64,000 nucleotides of DNA, taken from contig JAKTNV010000003.1 in assembly GCA_022747635.1 (NCBI GenBank), positions 28,305,051 to 28,369,050 of the forward strand. The letters are read 5' to 3'. The stretch comes from Hetaerina americana (taxonomy: Eukaryota; Arthropoda; Insecta; Odonata; Calopterygidae). Positions 1 through 11,875 of the stretch are shown piece by piece. Below the pieces are notes generated by a model. That model ran no database searches, was not told the DNA's origin, and saw only the letters and a program-made list of their open reading frames with translations. Within the stretch, counting starts at the first letter, position 1, and the number at the start of each line of letters is the position of its first letter. The translations under genes were made by a program, and so were the position numbers.

Positions 1-164
1 TGCTATGAAGTACCAGCTCCATTTCTTCTAGGATATCAATTTTTTCACCAAGGTTTTGGAATTCAGGTATAGTCAGTGTGAAATTTGAAGTTAAATTAAA
101 TTCATAAAGACATTTGTGAAGTGGGAAGAGGGATATTTGCATGTAAGGCACACAGAATGATGGC

Positions 165-398
165 ATTGATAGGTCAAAAGAAAATTCATGTTTATATAAA
201 AACCATAAACACAGTAATTAACCCGAAGGTCGGTTTACTAGGTGATGGTAGAGTTTACCCAGTACTAAGCCCTATACGGCGTGTGAAATCCACACATCAG
301 GGTAGGGGGGCCAGTTCCTTTCCCTGTGCCGGTTACGGTTTCCCAGGAAGACCTGGTACCCGAAAAATCACTTTAGCTTCATATTTATATATAGACTG
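165..398 (-). repeat. SINE family B copy, body only
   Basis: This segment shares ordered blocks with other places in the window: a cggcgtgtgaaat block, a block of pyrimidines read as agttcctttccc, and a tttcccaggaaga block followed by a sequence ending in aaaaatcac. The same order recurs at 28985-29225, where a tRNA-like head sits on the minus-strand 5' side, so this copy is read as minus strand. No tRNA-like head is visible here, so the copy looks 5'-truncated. The family is inferred from repeats inside this window only. Confidence 0.55.
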
Positions 399-399
399 T

Positions 400-1390
400 G
401 AAATTTTCTCTTAGTATTTTTACTTCTCTCCACATTAATATGGGATCACATTCAACCAATATTATTTTATAGATCGAAATATTTATTTTTAATATTTCTC
501 AATTAGCTCCAAAATGGTGTAATAATATGAGAGATAACTAATCAGCCAAAAACTTTCCTACTTAATATACGAAGTAGTTAAAATGCTTTCCTTCTCCCCC
601 TTAAATTCAGGATGAAGTACAGAAACTGATTTTAATTTGTCTGACAATTTTACCATTTTTATTTTTGCTTTGCAATAAATGCTGAGAAATGTTACTCTTT
701 GCTTGTATACTATAGAGCATTATTAAAAGCACAGTAATGAATTCAATGGTTGTTTTGATATGTGAGGATAAACCCTATCTTGTATATAACCCAGGTAATG
801 TGTTTAGTGTATGGGGTAGTTCCTTTCCCCGTACTACATGTATGCGTATGTGGTACCTATGGTATTATATATGGTACCACATATGGCTTCTGTATTAGTT
901 TGTTCTAAACCTAAGAGTACATGAAGTTTACATTCTCTTTTCTTTTAATTACCAATTGCATCAAATTAGATTATACAATAAAAAACATATTCACTCCTTA
1001 AAAAATCATGAAATGGTACTGATACAAGATGCCAGGGTATGGAATTGGCAATAGGCTTTCCTTCATCCTAATAAAAGGAAGAAGAAAGAAATCTCTAGAG
1101 AACAAATTATTTTTATCTCAGATATTCTAATACAAATGCCTTAGCTCTTCATTATTTAAAAAGCAAATAGCATGTCTCCACTGATTTTAATATAATATCT
1201 AAAATTCGAAGTATATGTAACCTGCCAATGCCAACCTGGTTAGAATCTGCCATGTATTTTAATCTATTAATTCTACCATATGTACAATCAATTCTTCAAC
1301 ATAATTTGCTACATACTCCTGGGCCTTGTGTCTCTTGTTTTTATTGTTATGACTCTTCATCCCCAATAAATAAAAAATAAAATCCCCCAA
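400..1390. other. AT-rich unique DNA
   Basis: No coding frame or RNA gene is seen. About 770-850 may hold a diverged SINE family B fragment (an aacccaggtaatg block followed by ggtagttcctttcccc). A small palindrome lies at 848-884, with 11-bp arms tatgtggtacc and ggtaccacata. The rest is A/T-rich with no recognisable structure. Confidence 0.5.
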
Positions 1391-1394
1391 CTCA

Positions 1395-1470
1395 TCTCTC
1401 TAGTTCGGTGGCTGGATTTTTCAGAGGTCTTACAACACCTACCAGGGGTGCAATGTGGAGAGTATTTTAG
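1395..1470 (+). repeat. Older SINE family A copy, 5' part
   Basis: The segment matches the post-tRNA part of SINE family A: a ttttcagaggt block, then a block like taccaggggtgcaatgtgg and agtatttt. It compares with the same region of the copy at 15518-15830. It stops abruptly at 1470, where a younger inverted SINE begins, and the copy resumes at 1783. It is diverged, and its tRNA-like head is largely unrecognisable. Confidence 0.6.
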
Positions 1471-1773
1471 TAGTAGTAGTATTTATGGGAGGCGACCGAC
1501 AGCTGAGGTCATTTGCGCCATTAGGGATGGACAGGAAAGGGTGGAGAGAAACCCGACGTCGGCATTAGCCTACTCTTTACGAAAGGCGCCAAGGGGTCCC
1601 ACAGCTTAGCGTCCCGTCCGACGGACGGCATACTCACTCAAATTACCCTCCACAAAGCACTTCAAGCAGGGATCGAGATATCTCTGAAAATATTCAATAC
1701 CGCCGGGATTTGAACCCGGACCCTCTGGGTGGGAAGCCAGTACGATAGCCACCGCGCCATCTCGACCGCCTGC
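1471..1773 (-). repeat. SINE family A, young nested copy
   Basis: Read on the minus strand, this starts with a tRNA-like head. The A box lies in gatggcgcggtggcta near 1745-1765 and the B box ggttcaaatcc near 1706-1716. A roughly 230-bp body and a (TAC)n-type tail (tagtagtagtag, 1469-1480) follow. It is very similar to the copy at 15518-15830. It is flanked by 9-bp near-identical target-site duplications: gtattttag at 1462-1470 and gtatttcag at 1774-1782. It has split an older copy of the same family. Transcription would be by RNA polymerase III from the internal boxes, and mobilisation would need LINE machinery in trans. Confidence 0.8.
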
Positions 1774-1782
1774 GTATTTCAG

Positions 1783-1990
1783 TTGGAGTATGTCGTCCAT
1801 CGGATGGGTCGTTCCACTGTGAACCTCTTGGTGCCCTTCCTTAAGAGTAGACTAATGCCAACATCGGCTTTATCTGCACCCTTTCCCTTGCAAATCTTAC
1901 CTCTACCTCATTGCCCTACTATCCTTATGTCACAAATGACCTCAGCAGTCGGTCGCTTCCCACCAATAACTACTGCTGCTAAATTGTAAA
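1783..1990 (+). repeat. Older SINE family A copy, 3' part
   Basis: This continues the copy interrupted at 1470. Blocks cgtccatcggatggg, aagagtagactaatgcc, and cacaaatgacctcagc followed by gtcggtcgc match the 3' half of the family A copy at 15518-15830 in the same order. It ends in a degenerate (TAC/TGC)n tail. The higher divergence compared with the inserted copy fits an older insertion. Confidence 0.7.
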
Positions 1991-2234
1991 GTCGAGTCCT
2001 TAAAAATTCTTCGAGTAGATGGTGGAGGGAAGTCAAGCATGCTATAATTGTCAGCAGTTAAAAGAAAGACGCGCAAAATGTGCAATCTGGCATTACATAC
2101 GTTATTGGATAAAATTCTTACTGCACCTTAAGGAGTAATTATCTTTTAGATGATTATATACGAATTTGAAAGGATTTTTGCATGAATGTATATGCCACCG
2201 TGGGTATAGATTTGCATGCATTAGTTGATTTGGC

Positions 2235-2335
2235 ATGTGATTTTGTTCCTTTTTACGGGTGGTGACCTAACACCCCCCACCACACGCCCTTGCGGCGGCT
2301 TGCGGGGTTTAATGTAGATTTAGATTATAAAAGAC
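2235..2335 (+). repeat. LINE 3' end fragment (CR1-like)
   Basis: The block caccccccaccacacgccc, followed by gcggcggcttgcgggg, resembles the 3' end of the LINE at 58190-58870 (caccccctgccacacaccct, then gcggtggcttgtaggg). It is followed by a degenerate tagattt repeat tail instead of the aaat tail of the other copy. No coding portion is visible upstream, so the copy is severely 5'-truncated. It may belong to a related but different LINE family. Confidence 0.4.
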
Positions 2336-2739
2336 GAATCACACCCTTTTGGTTAGGGTTTAGAAAAATATGTCAATTTTTGCAACAAATAATATAGATT
2401 ACTTAGCGGCCGTGTAACGTAAACGTAGCATATGAATAAGATTTCAAACGAGGGTGAAGTAAAATTACCTGACATTAAATGACTCGTATAAAATATACCT
2501 CTATCGAAAATCAGACACTGTACGTTTACTGCACAACAACGCATTGAGCTCCGCGAGGGTATGTTGGGATGACGAAGATTTTGCGGAGTTTTGAAATTCT
2601 AAACCCAACTTGAACCTATAAAATACCAATTAATCAACCACACTATGAAAAGCGAAGTTCGCTTTGATAGTTGAGGGAAGAACTTACCTGAGGTAGTGCC
2701 CTGCTGCAGATGGAATTCACAACAGCCAAAAGAAGAGTC

Positions 2740-2805
2740 GGTTCTTTCTGTTGCCACTGCGGCTTCCCAGGAAGACATGGTATCCAGAAAATTACTCAGC
2801 TTACG
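2740..2805 (-). repeat. Short SINE family B fragment
   Basis: The block gcggcttcccaggaagacat, followed by ggtatccagaaaattac, matches the tttcccaggaagacctggta region of the family B copy at 165-398. Only about 65 bp is recognisable. The DNA on both sides (2340-2740 and 2805-3595) shows no other identifiable feature. Confidence 0.4.
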
Positions 2806-3594
2806 TTAAACTTGCACTTGCGTGTATTCACAGTATCAACAAGAAACGGTGGCCGAACGTTTTGCCCACCAGGATACCTTCCCACTGACAAATCAAATGT
2901 GTCCAGTCGTAAAAAGTTAACATTCCCTGTGCCCATCACTTCAGTTTCTATCCATTCGTCAACATTTATACAGACGGAATTGAGGAAATGGTTAACTGCG
3001 TGCAATAAAGTGTCTCAAATGTTCACAGCCTACGCAATAGCGTATGAAAATTCTTCACCATCTCCTCCTTTTCACTGAAAAATAATATCTACCAAGCGCA
3101 TGCTTCCCCACCGTCGTGGCGGAGGGAAACACACCAAGTCACGTATAGTTTAGTTATTTCTGATCCCCTCCTTCGCCCTGTCAAAAATATTCGAGAAATT
3201 TCACTTTCCCAACTCGCGCGCCACGGTATTCCTATATCCTTCGACGCTTTTTCGACTTGGAGTGAATATTCCCCCATTATATTTATACACAAACAGTTAA
3301 CTCGATCTTCCTGAACCCGTGAAAGTGGTTGTCTATGCCTTCCACTTCGCCCCCATTCCAATGCACTCACATTTCTCCTATTCATTCTCAACCCCCTCCC
3401 CAATACCTGACAATCTACAAACCTGCGAACGCAGTCCGGTGATTCCCGAGTCCATCAGACAGACGCGTCAAAACGTCCGCCGCTTGCACTTTCCATTTCC
3501 CTCTCCTTCGTCCTTTCCTTCCTCTCGCTCTGTATGCCGCTCTTTTTAAATCCTACCCGATTCAGGTAAACTAAGGATCGTGGTAGAATTGTGG

Positions 3595-3785
3595 GTAAAG
3601 CCTGTGATTTTTCGGTTACCGATCTTCCTGGAATATCACAGAAGGCACAGGGGAGGCACAACCATGTCTTCAGAATTTCACGCGCTGTTGGGCTTAGTGC
3701 TAAGTGAGCGCTACCCTCGCCTATGAAACCATAATATCTGCGATGGTCAACCAAGTAAACAAATACTGTGCTACCTATTGATTTC
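3595..3785 (+). repeat. SINE family B copy, plus strand
   Basis: The order of blocks here is gtgatttttcgg, gatcttcctgg, gaatttcacgcgctgttggg, then gatggtcaacc. This is the reverse complement order of the family B copies at 165-398 and 28985-29225. The tRNA-like head is not clear, and the copy is moderately diverged. Confidence 0.5.
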
Positions 3786-4500
3786 GGGTACTTTCCCCCT
3801 TCTTCATCGCAGGTCATCCAAGAGCACCGAACATAATTTATTGCGAGAGGGCTTCACTGCAGGGTATCGTTCCAAATAATATCAAACCCCACCTTTTGAA
3901 AACTCGAATCATCAAGAAAACCTTTAAAAAAAATGAAGTTCCACATCGTGTGAAACATTTTTTCAACTCTTTAAGGAAGAAGAAGAAATGAAACATGAAG
4001 ACGACGGACAAGCGCGCTTACATACGAGGGAAAATATCTCAGCTCAAGAACTAGATAACGCCAAAAGCAGACTAAGAAACCGAAAAGCGAAGAGTTCGAA
4101 TGGGATAAATGAATAACCGTTGAATTATGAAAGGCTACTACTGAAATTAAGATTATTTCATCTTATTAAGAGATACTGGAAATTATATCCAATCCCAGAA
4201 TTCAAGCAGACCATCAATTATGAGATATCACTCTACGATTTGGAAATCATAAATTTGACACAACCAAAGAGTTTCGGCCTGACTGATAAGGAAAATTCCC
4301 AGATCTGAAGCCCGCAGATTTCCGCTTAGAAGCCAGTTTTGAGAACAAAAGAATGAAGGAACAAAATGGCTTCAGAAAACGTGGGTCATATTAGATGATA
4401 CAACTGTCAACTAACATGCAAATTAAAAACAGCGTGTGTTTAAAGACAGAGATCTGCAATGAACATATCATCAGTATCTCAAGAACATCATCAGAATTTC
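3786..4500. other. No recognised feature
   Basis: This is AT-rich DNA with only short open frames. I see no transposon end, RNA gene or conserved motif in it. Confidence 0.4.
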
Positions 4501-4519
4501 AATCCTAGGATTAGTTTAC

Positions 4520-4895
4520 TACTGCCCTTCATTCCACTATATTTGAATTCAAGACTGCATATTCCTGGGAGAATAATGTGGTGGTTCCCGTTACCTTCTA
4601 CATGGCAGTACTGCAGCCAATACCGTAAAGTTCCCTCTCGCCCGCAGCTGTGGCAACTGATGCTGGGCTGTCTACGCCAATGGTGAAACTGCCGCCTTTC
4701 GCCATGGGTTCCGGGTAACTTTTCAGTGGAGTTTTCCCGTTGTCTCGTTCCGAAATTTCCTGTTAACATGTGGTTACCTAGAAAAATTTTCGCCGGTTAC
4801 TGGAATCGAACCAAAGACCTCCGGCTCCACAGAGGTCTACCTGAAGGGCCGGAGGTCGGCTACCGCTGGGCTACTTTGCCCAGAATCCGCTACCT
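4520..4895 (-). repeat. tRNA-derived SINE, family C
   Basis: On the minus strand a tRNA-like head occupies about 4800-4890. Its A-box-like sequence is tagcccagcggtagc and its B box is ggttcgattcc, with an expanded, GC-rich anticodon-side hairpin between them (cctccggc and gccggagg pairing). A roughly 280-bp body follows towards 4520. The expanded arm and long appended body argue against a functional tRNA. The 3' boundary near 4520 is approximate. Confidence 0.55.
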
Positions 4896-5399
4896 CTCGT
4901 CTACGACCCCCCATAGAGAACATTATATAATATCAAATGAAAAAACCAAGGTAATGGCCTTTCACAGAGTAAAACCAGTCAGAACAAAAACTGTTTTTAA
5001 AACAAAATATCGGAAAAGTTAGTCAGCTCTTATATAGGAAATTGCTCATGTGATAAATGAAAAAAAGCTATTACAGGAACAAATAAATTCGCAGCCAGAC
5101 ACTCTAAATGAGATGTTTTGTGGGACACTTAATAGGATCCTGTAGAGGCGAGTGAGGAAAGAAACTAAGCTTACATTTATGAAGTAAAAATAACCCCTGA
5201 CCTACTATATTTGAGACCAAGCAAGGACAATGATAAAGGCGAAAGAAAAAAAATACAGGTACAGGAGGAAAACCTATTGAGACAATTAATAGGATTCACA
5301 ACATACGAGAAAACCAGAAATTTATTTCTCGACTATTTTTTCCTCCTAAACCCTACATATTACATAAAAGACAATTACTAACCCCCAAGCCCTATATAG

Positions 5400-5470
5400 A
5401 GGAAAAATCGAATCCTCGACCTTCGGGTTAGCAGGCGAGGACGTTACCCTGCCACCACCGGGGGCGGCTA
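5400..5470 (-). repeat. tRNA-like SINE head
   Basis: On the minus strand this reads ggtggtggcagggtaacgtc (A-box region), then a tRNA-type middle, then ggtcgaggattcgat (B-box region). The acceptor arm is not paired convincingly. I read it as the head of a decayed SINE and not a tRNA gene. The flanking DNA back to about 4900 is featureless. Confidence 0.4.
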
Positions 5471-5559
5471 AAGAAAGAGAAATGAATACATAAGAGAATA
5501 ATCAATTGTTACAACAAAGATTGTGTACGGGAATGTTGATGAAACTGGATGCAATAGCC

Positions 5560-5745
5560 AAATGACGCATGAACATCCGACTGCTGAAATAAGCGATGGA
5601 GGCTAAGCCAAGATGAAGGAACGAGATGGAGGAGCGAGCCAAGAGGAAAACGGTCCATAGGCAGACCAAGGAAGAGATGCCTGGAGAACCTTCGTAGACG
5701 AAACTGGCAGAGCACTCAATCCATCGACTGATGGCTGATGGTGAT
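5560..5745 (+). repeat. LINE ORF2 C-terminal relic
   Basis: One plus-strand frame around 5637-5710 reads KRKRSIGRPRKRCLENLRRR. This matches the basic G-R-P-x-x-R tail typical of the region after the reverse transcriptase in many insect LINEs. The frame is not open upstream, and no reverse transcriptase motifs remain. It is a short, decayed fragment with uncertain borders. Confidence 0.4.
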
Positions 5746-7380
5746 GACTTTTCTAACTCTGCAACCATTCCCTTATTCCCCTTCAATGTGATATTAAGGT
5801 CCGACTTTATAACGACTTGTTAAATCTAATCGTAAGTCAATGTGAACATTAACTTAACGTGGAGATTATCGACAAATCCGATTCTATAAACAAATAAGAT
5901 TAATCATTAATGAACGTGAACATTGAAACTGTAGTAATGTCTGTCAGTTATTGAGTTGTATAGCGGCCGGTTTTGAGCCTAGCTAGCAGTCATAAAACTG
6001 AGATTCGGCCTTAAAGTTAACCTTCAGTTCAACAAGAATTAATAAAACCAGCTAAAAAACATTTTGTTGGTTAAGGGTATTTAATAGTGTAATATTACAG
6101 TTAAGAGACTGGTATTGATGGTTGATTTCTTGAATGACGCCCCGATTCATTGATTTATGATTGATTTTTGTGGGTTTTAACCTGCTCTGATACTATGGCA
6201 GTTATAATTCTGTTCTTTTGACTCATCCTTACTCGCATTTTTGTTAATGTGGTTCCTGGTTGGTGTTACTCGTCAAAGTACACAGAGTGGATAAAGTGGT
6301 CTCTGACGGCAGTGCATATTGGTGAAACAATTGCTCGGTGCCTTAATTTTTTTATATCTTCATACCCAATGGATTGCATATCCCCGTCAATCCCTTGTTG
6401 GATTTCATGCAGTCCCTAAAAAATGTGATGATGAGAACAGAGGACGAAACCAATCCACATGAATGGATGGATATCTTGAGTGATGTTGCCCTCTGCCTCT
6501 CACGCATCGCGTTATCATCATTACCTTCTTATCCACGGTCGGCCTCCTTTGGATGTTCTCAGAGAAGCGGAGAGCATACTTCCTCCTCCACAGCCTCTCT
6601 CTCACAATCAGAGAATCTGTTTGCTACTCCTTTTGCGAATGAATAATTGGCCTTTCAACTAGCCATTGTTATGTAAGAATTGCTGAAAGTGAAGATTGCT
6701 GGATGTTTTTTTTTTTAAGTGGCAGGCCGCCATCATGGCAGTATTTTCGCTCCCAGCTCCCTCTGGCTCTTATTACTCGGCAGTCTTAATTACTCCTCTC
6801 CAGTTTAATGAACGCGATAAAGCGTTCGCGGAACTAGAGACGCGGCGCCGGTCTGGCGAGAGAGGGGATGGATGGATGGATGGATGGATGATCTCTCGAG
6901 TAGCTTCATGAAAGAAGATCTATCCAATGGTGGGTTATGCCTTGATGTTAAGCGAAGAGACGCGGCTTCAAGAAAGAGGAGGAAGTGGCACTCTCGAACG
7001 TTGAAGCGGTAGATGTGGGTGTATACAAATCGTGTTGCAAGTTTATGATTAAACCCTAGAAAACAACGAGGCTCTGGCCAGAGTTTCTCTTTCTGGGTCT
7101 TCTCGAATCCGTGATTGAAGAATTCGACTTAAAAATAATACAGTTAAAGTGCTGGCGGTAAAAATTAACTGCAAATTCAATGCAAAATTTATAGCAGTGT
7201 CTTCCATTCAACTCAGGACGACATTCTTCTCTCAACTATTTCGTTCGATTCAATGGTTTAATATGAAAGTATATATTTTTTTAATCGGTAAGATTTTTCT
7301 GGTGAACAAAACCTAAGGCAAACATTAAATTTGAAGGGAATAAAATCAATCAGATGGTGCAGATCATATATTATGTTAGT
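5746..7380. other. Mostly unique AT-rich DNA with a GGAT microsatellite
   Basis: The only clear structure is a short (GGAT)n tract at 6866-6890. The interval 6370-6660 has overlapping open frames on both strands, but none resembles a protein family I know. No transposon ends are visible. Confidence 0.4.
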
Positions 7381-7529
7381 TATATCGAGAAAAACGGGAG
7401 TGGTAGAGGAGATATTGGAAGATAACTGGAAGATGTAAGAAGCATTTAAAAGAAGAGAGAATTGATGTCAATTACGCTAGTTTGAAATAAGGAAATAATT
7501 AAGGAAATATTGAAAATTTTTGTGATGTT

Positions 7530-7720
7530 TAAGGCCGTGGCAGAAGGGAGAATGGTAGGTTAGCAGGGTAGAGGCAGAAAGAGCTATAGACACCATAAAG
7601 GCGGGTAGAATTCATGAAGAACTGGAGAAAGAAATAATGCAGGGCAATTAAGAGAATTAATCTCACGATACACTTAAGGTTATAGTCGCTAGGAACCGGC
7701 AAAAGTCTATCTCTATTAGG
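7530..7720 (+). repeat. LINE ORF2 C-terminal relic
   Basis: A plus-strand frame near 7575-7660 reads AERAIDTIKAGRIHEELEKE. This parallels the better preserved fragment at 39780-40130 (GKRGRGRRRVSFYDSMQAGR). Both are followed by a similar tagtcgctaggaactg-type 3' segment. Frames break upstream, and no catalytic motif survives. Confidence 0.45.
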
Positions 7721-9300
7721 AAGATAATTAATGATGATATATTGGGGCTGTACATGGGACTTTTCGGCGTATTTTTTCTTCGTGGTTTCTGGGTTCCGAG
7801 ATGTCAACATAAAATATTTTGGTTTTGTATTGTTACATACTAAGTGAAGGTTCAATTATAATACTACTCGTGGTCGGACCGAGATCCGGAAACGAGGAAT
7901 CATTTACTATTATGAGCCAGAGTGTGCACTAGCGATGAAAGGTATATACAAGTAAGGGCATCGGCCCTTTTAAATTGAGTATTTACAGTATTCTCTTCCC
8001 GGGTAACCTAAAAGAATCTTGAAAGGGGAAGAGAAGTTATATCTAAAGAAAACGCATGAATGTATGCCAGCATGAATTTGCAATCTGAATTCAGATTTGA
8101 TGGAATGATAGGAAAATATTAGAGGTGGGAGATGAACGGCGAAATGACCTAAGAGAGGAAGCAAAAGAAATAGCACTATTCCTTTGCCACTGTGTCAGAA
8201 AAGAAAGGGTACTTTGAATGTCAGCCAAAGGGTTATACGTGCTCGAATTTAAAGTTGTTCTATAGCGATAAAATGCGACAGGCAATTTAAAAATGAATCT
8301 CATCACCCTTCTGCTTTTATTGTTCAGTGTTTTTCATTGGCTAACTAAATTAGTTTTCTATATTTTAAATCAAATATTCCGAATCTGGAAGTAAATGTTA
8401 AAGGAGCATATTTTTCGAACCGATTATCAAACTGCTTTATGTTATCCACTTTGTTAAACCGAAGTATTCGTTTAATAAATTTGAGCACACAATTATAGCA
8501 AAAATTCAGCAATAAAACACTATTATTTTTAACAATCTATCTCCGTAAAAATTACACGATTTTATCCACGTTATCTTACTATTGTTAAATTTATGGAAGC
8601 GATTTTGTCTCTGGTCCCATATGGTGTGCCAATACCTTCATTACGAAGGTTGGAAGTTTTTCGCATTTAGCATCGAGTTGCGATCGGCAAACATACCAGT
8701 TTCTGAACCATATTGTCGGCTGAAAATTTTATAGCGATTTCTTTTTAAGAGTGGAAGTTAAAAGTCTCTTAGAGGGTGAGGCCGGAAGTCTTCTAGGAAA
8801 ACTCTCTTCACTGCTACGGCTGTTGGCTCTGGACGTACATGTATTTCCGCCATTATAGCTCGACCTTACCATATTTAGTGGAGTCCGTGTCATTTCCACA
8901 ATAATTCCACCTTTTAATTTATTTAAACTTGGTTAAATAATGTACAGCACACATGATTTTAGAAATAAATAAATTTTTTTCAATAAACTGCCAGTGTTAA
9001 ATTAATTACTCATTAATTAAATCCTACAAAGAACGCTACGCACATTAGTTCATAAATTATTGAACAATCTGATGAGCTACTTTTTTTAACTTGGACACTT
9101 AAATCAATTAATTCTCCATTAAAAATATTTCATTATTAATGAGATTTGACTGGTTATATCCTGAGTTCTCGTTAACTTGTATAACAAAGGCTAACTTAAA
9201 TTACATATGAAACCCTCTCGAAACGTTACATTCTCCATCTAATATAATCCCGTCCAATTCATATGCGAGTTGGTGTTTTCCGATTGGTTTTCCTTAAAAT
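7721..9300. other. AT-rich DNA, nothing recognised
   Basis: Open frames here are short and low in information. About 8600-8860 is somewhat less AT-rich but matches nothing else that I can see in the window. Confidence 0.4.
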
Positions 9301-9780
9301 GTTATTGTAATAACTGTGCCTTTTTTATGTGATTCTAATCCCTATGCCTCGCATCAACCCGATGGGCGCCTCAATGAGTGTCGAGACGGGGAAAATAGGA
9401 GGAGGCTCTACCTCCTCCCACCCTTGTCTGGGGGGGGGGGGTCAGTCAGCAGCCAGCAAGCGGCGGTGGCAACGCACCGGTCGGCGGGGCTCTCAATCCT
9501 CGGTGAGTTCGGGTTTTCTATGGCGAAGAGGGTCCCGCTCCCGGGCGAGAATACGCTGAGGGGAGGTGGGCGCCTGGCTGCCCGAGAAGAGCCTCCCTCC
9601 CGTCCATTCCGCTGTGAGGAGGCAGGCGGCCGGCCATAACCCCTTACCCCACGCGGCCAGGGAAGCTAGAACGCCGTGTAGTACTCCTCGTCGAGACTAT
9701 GGGCACCGGGCGCACAGCACTCGGGAGGAGGTCAGCCTTGGTTGAGTGAGCACTCATAGCAGTGGCGCGCGCGTTGGTTG
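9300..9780. other. GC-rich island
   Basis: Base composition changes sharply to GC-rich with frequent CG dinucleotides (for example cggcggtggcaacgcaccgg near 9462), flanked by AT-rich DNA. It contains a G12 run at 9430-9441. The open frames of up to 107 residues look like composition artefacts. It could mark a promoter or 5' exon. Confidence 0.35.
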
Positions 9781-9873
9781 CGGGAGTTATCAGACTGGTT
9801 TTCTTTCTCTTTCACGCTCCGTTAAATGCTGTGAAATTGGCCCACAGTGGAATAAAAAAAATAGCGAAATCAG

Positions 9874-9925
9874 CATTGAACGCCACATGAAATGGCTGGT
9901 TACCCATTTCATGTGGCGCTCAATG
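9874..9925. repeat. Near-perfect hairpin, 22-bp arms
   Basis: Arms 9874-9895 and 9904-9925 are reverse complements with a single mismatch, around an 8-nt loop. The arm core is cgccacatgaaatgg. The stem is shorter and the loop tighter than typical insect miRNA precursors. It may be a collapsed MITE or a structural element. Confidence 0.7.
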
Positions 9926-10985
9926 ATGAACATCAATTCAATTTTCTCCGCTTGAATCACATCCATTGATCTCATAAATAATATCATGGGCAACTTTTCT
10001 TACAAATTGTCGAGTGCAATTCGTTAATCTCACTGATTAGGGGCACACTAAAATAATAATTCTCGGGGCATAATTGAAAATCATTATTTGAGCGCCAAAT
10101 GTATCTTTATAAGTCTTACACAATGAAGCTTTATAGGTATCCAATTTTATAAGTCACAATAATGCATTTTAGCTTTTAGAAAAATGCAACAAACCCATTT
10201 ATTAAACTTTTGGTGTTTATTTTGTAACTACAGCGCGTTAAGAAGAAAATTCAGAAAAAAGCCACAATGGAACAAAATATTTTCTATTTAATTTTTAAAA
10301 TCTCTTCTGAAACTCTGCAATTACAGGAAAATTAACAAATATTTTTTCAAGTGGCATTCTTAAATGCTTCATTTTAAGAATAAATAAAAAGTTATATATT
10401 GATATTTATCAAAGTATTTCATTTTCCTACTGCTATCGTTTTTAATGATAACAGCTAACATGGACCATTATTTTTAAGTCTTCAGACACGTTACCCATAT
10501 GCATTTAATATATTTTACCTTTTCAGGCAATCTCTTTTCATTCCTTTGAAGATATAGCAAATCCCATTGAATGACTATTGCATTGTCATATCCGCATAGC
10601 TATAGCTATTGTAGACCGCAATTTAAAAATGATATTGGCGAATCGGAAATTGGAGAATTCCGTCAGTTAACTCCCGTCAATGAGACCGAGCCAAGTCACT
10701 AAAATGAATTGCTAGTGATATTTGTTTTAATATCTTTTATTTGCAAACATTTCATTGCATGTTAATGAATAAAAGAGATTTCCTCTGAAATCACCCTCCC
10801 GCAAAAATCCATGGAAACCACAAAATTCCTTTCCTGAATTCATTGGTAACAAAATTAACACCTCGTTCGTAAACGCTTTGCTGTATAAAGTGACATATCA
10901 TTTCAACCAAGCAAGATTACCTCCGGAGTTCCCCCAAACGATACCCAAGTCTTTATTGAGGAAAAAACTAACATTCTAATGAAAG
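9926..10985. other. AT-rich DNA, nothing recognised
   Basis: Strongly AT-rich with no coding frames or repeats identified. Confidence 0.4.
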
Positions 10986-11530
10986 AAAATTAAGGTACGA
11001 ATTTTATATGAATGCCGTCGCATTGACGCAGCCTTGGGACACCATGCTTCGAGACACTACCGGGGGTGGTCTCTCCTTTGGTTACCCTCAGTTCGGCGGC
11101 AGTCGTCGAGCTTGAAACACACCAGGCCGTACTTATCTTTGAAGAAAGCGAAAGTCGCCAAGTGGCTATCGGGAGAGCGTGAGACGGAGGGAGGGAAGGT
11201 AGTAACGGGCATAGAAAGTGAGAGAGAAAGATGGAGGAGAAGGAGCGAAGAGGGGAGAAAGCGTGGTCCCGTCTACGCGGCGGATTCACGAGACGCGGAG
11301 ACGAGAAGCGAGCAAGAGGTGGTTTTGAGGCTTGGTTTGCTCATGCAGGGGGCAGTTCGGACGAGGAGGGAGGCAGTCGTGGGAGGGGAGAAAGTAATGG
11401 AGGGATACCACCCGAGCGGGAGCCTCCGATGCCGAGTGCCTTAGATCCACGCGCCGACCAAGCGGGAGGGCCCTTCGAAAGAACAAAGCATGCTTATGGG
11501 ATGATACGTTCGTCTAGAGACGAGAGTGAC
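10986..11530. other. GC-rich, purine-biased island
   Basis: CG dinucleotides are frequent, and the plus strand is rich in AG runs (for example gaggagaaggagcgaagagg near 11231). Overlapping open frames on both strands reflect this composition. The interval 11531-11875 that follows returns to ordinary composition without features. Confidence 0.35.
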
Positions 11531-11875
11531 GTCAAGCACTCTTAGGAGAGCATCACATGAGTAAGAGGAATGTATAGAATTCGAGAAAAGCCTCTACGAA
11601 ATGGTGAAAATTTCTCAAATGACTGATTCTCCTCCGTGGAATTATATAATTTTTTTCATAAGATTCCTAAAGCTCTGATTTAGTGCGTGTGAGCAACTGA
11701 GAGAGTTCAAAGAAATTTGAAGACGCGGAAAAATTTTGCGCATGGCGTAACTGCGCTTCGTCGTCACGCAGCGAACGGATAGTATGTTCATGACATGCTC
11801 TGACAGGACGCCGTACGCATTTGCGGTGCGCATGCACTGCTCATTCCTCCTGACTCTCTTCTCACATCGCAGCTG

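Noticed and set aside
848..884. 11-bp-arm palindrome containing ggtacc
   Set aside because: Short and AT-rich, not clearly above chance and with no supporting context.
1700..1770. Candidate tRNA gene on the minus strand
   Set aside because: It is the head of SINE family A. The same head and body recur at 15.5 kb with target duplications.
4800..4890. Candidate tRNA gene on the minus strand
   Set aside because: Good A- and B-box-like sequences, but an oversized middle arm and a long attached body. Better explained as a SINE head.
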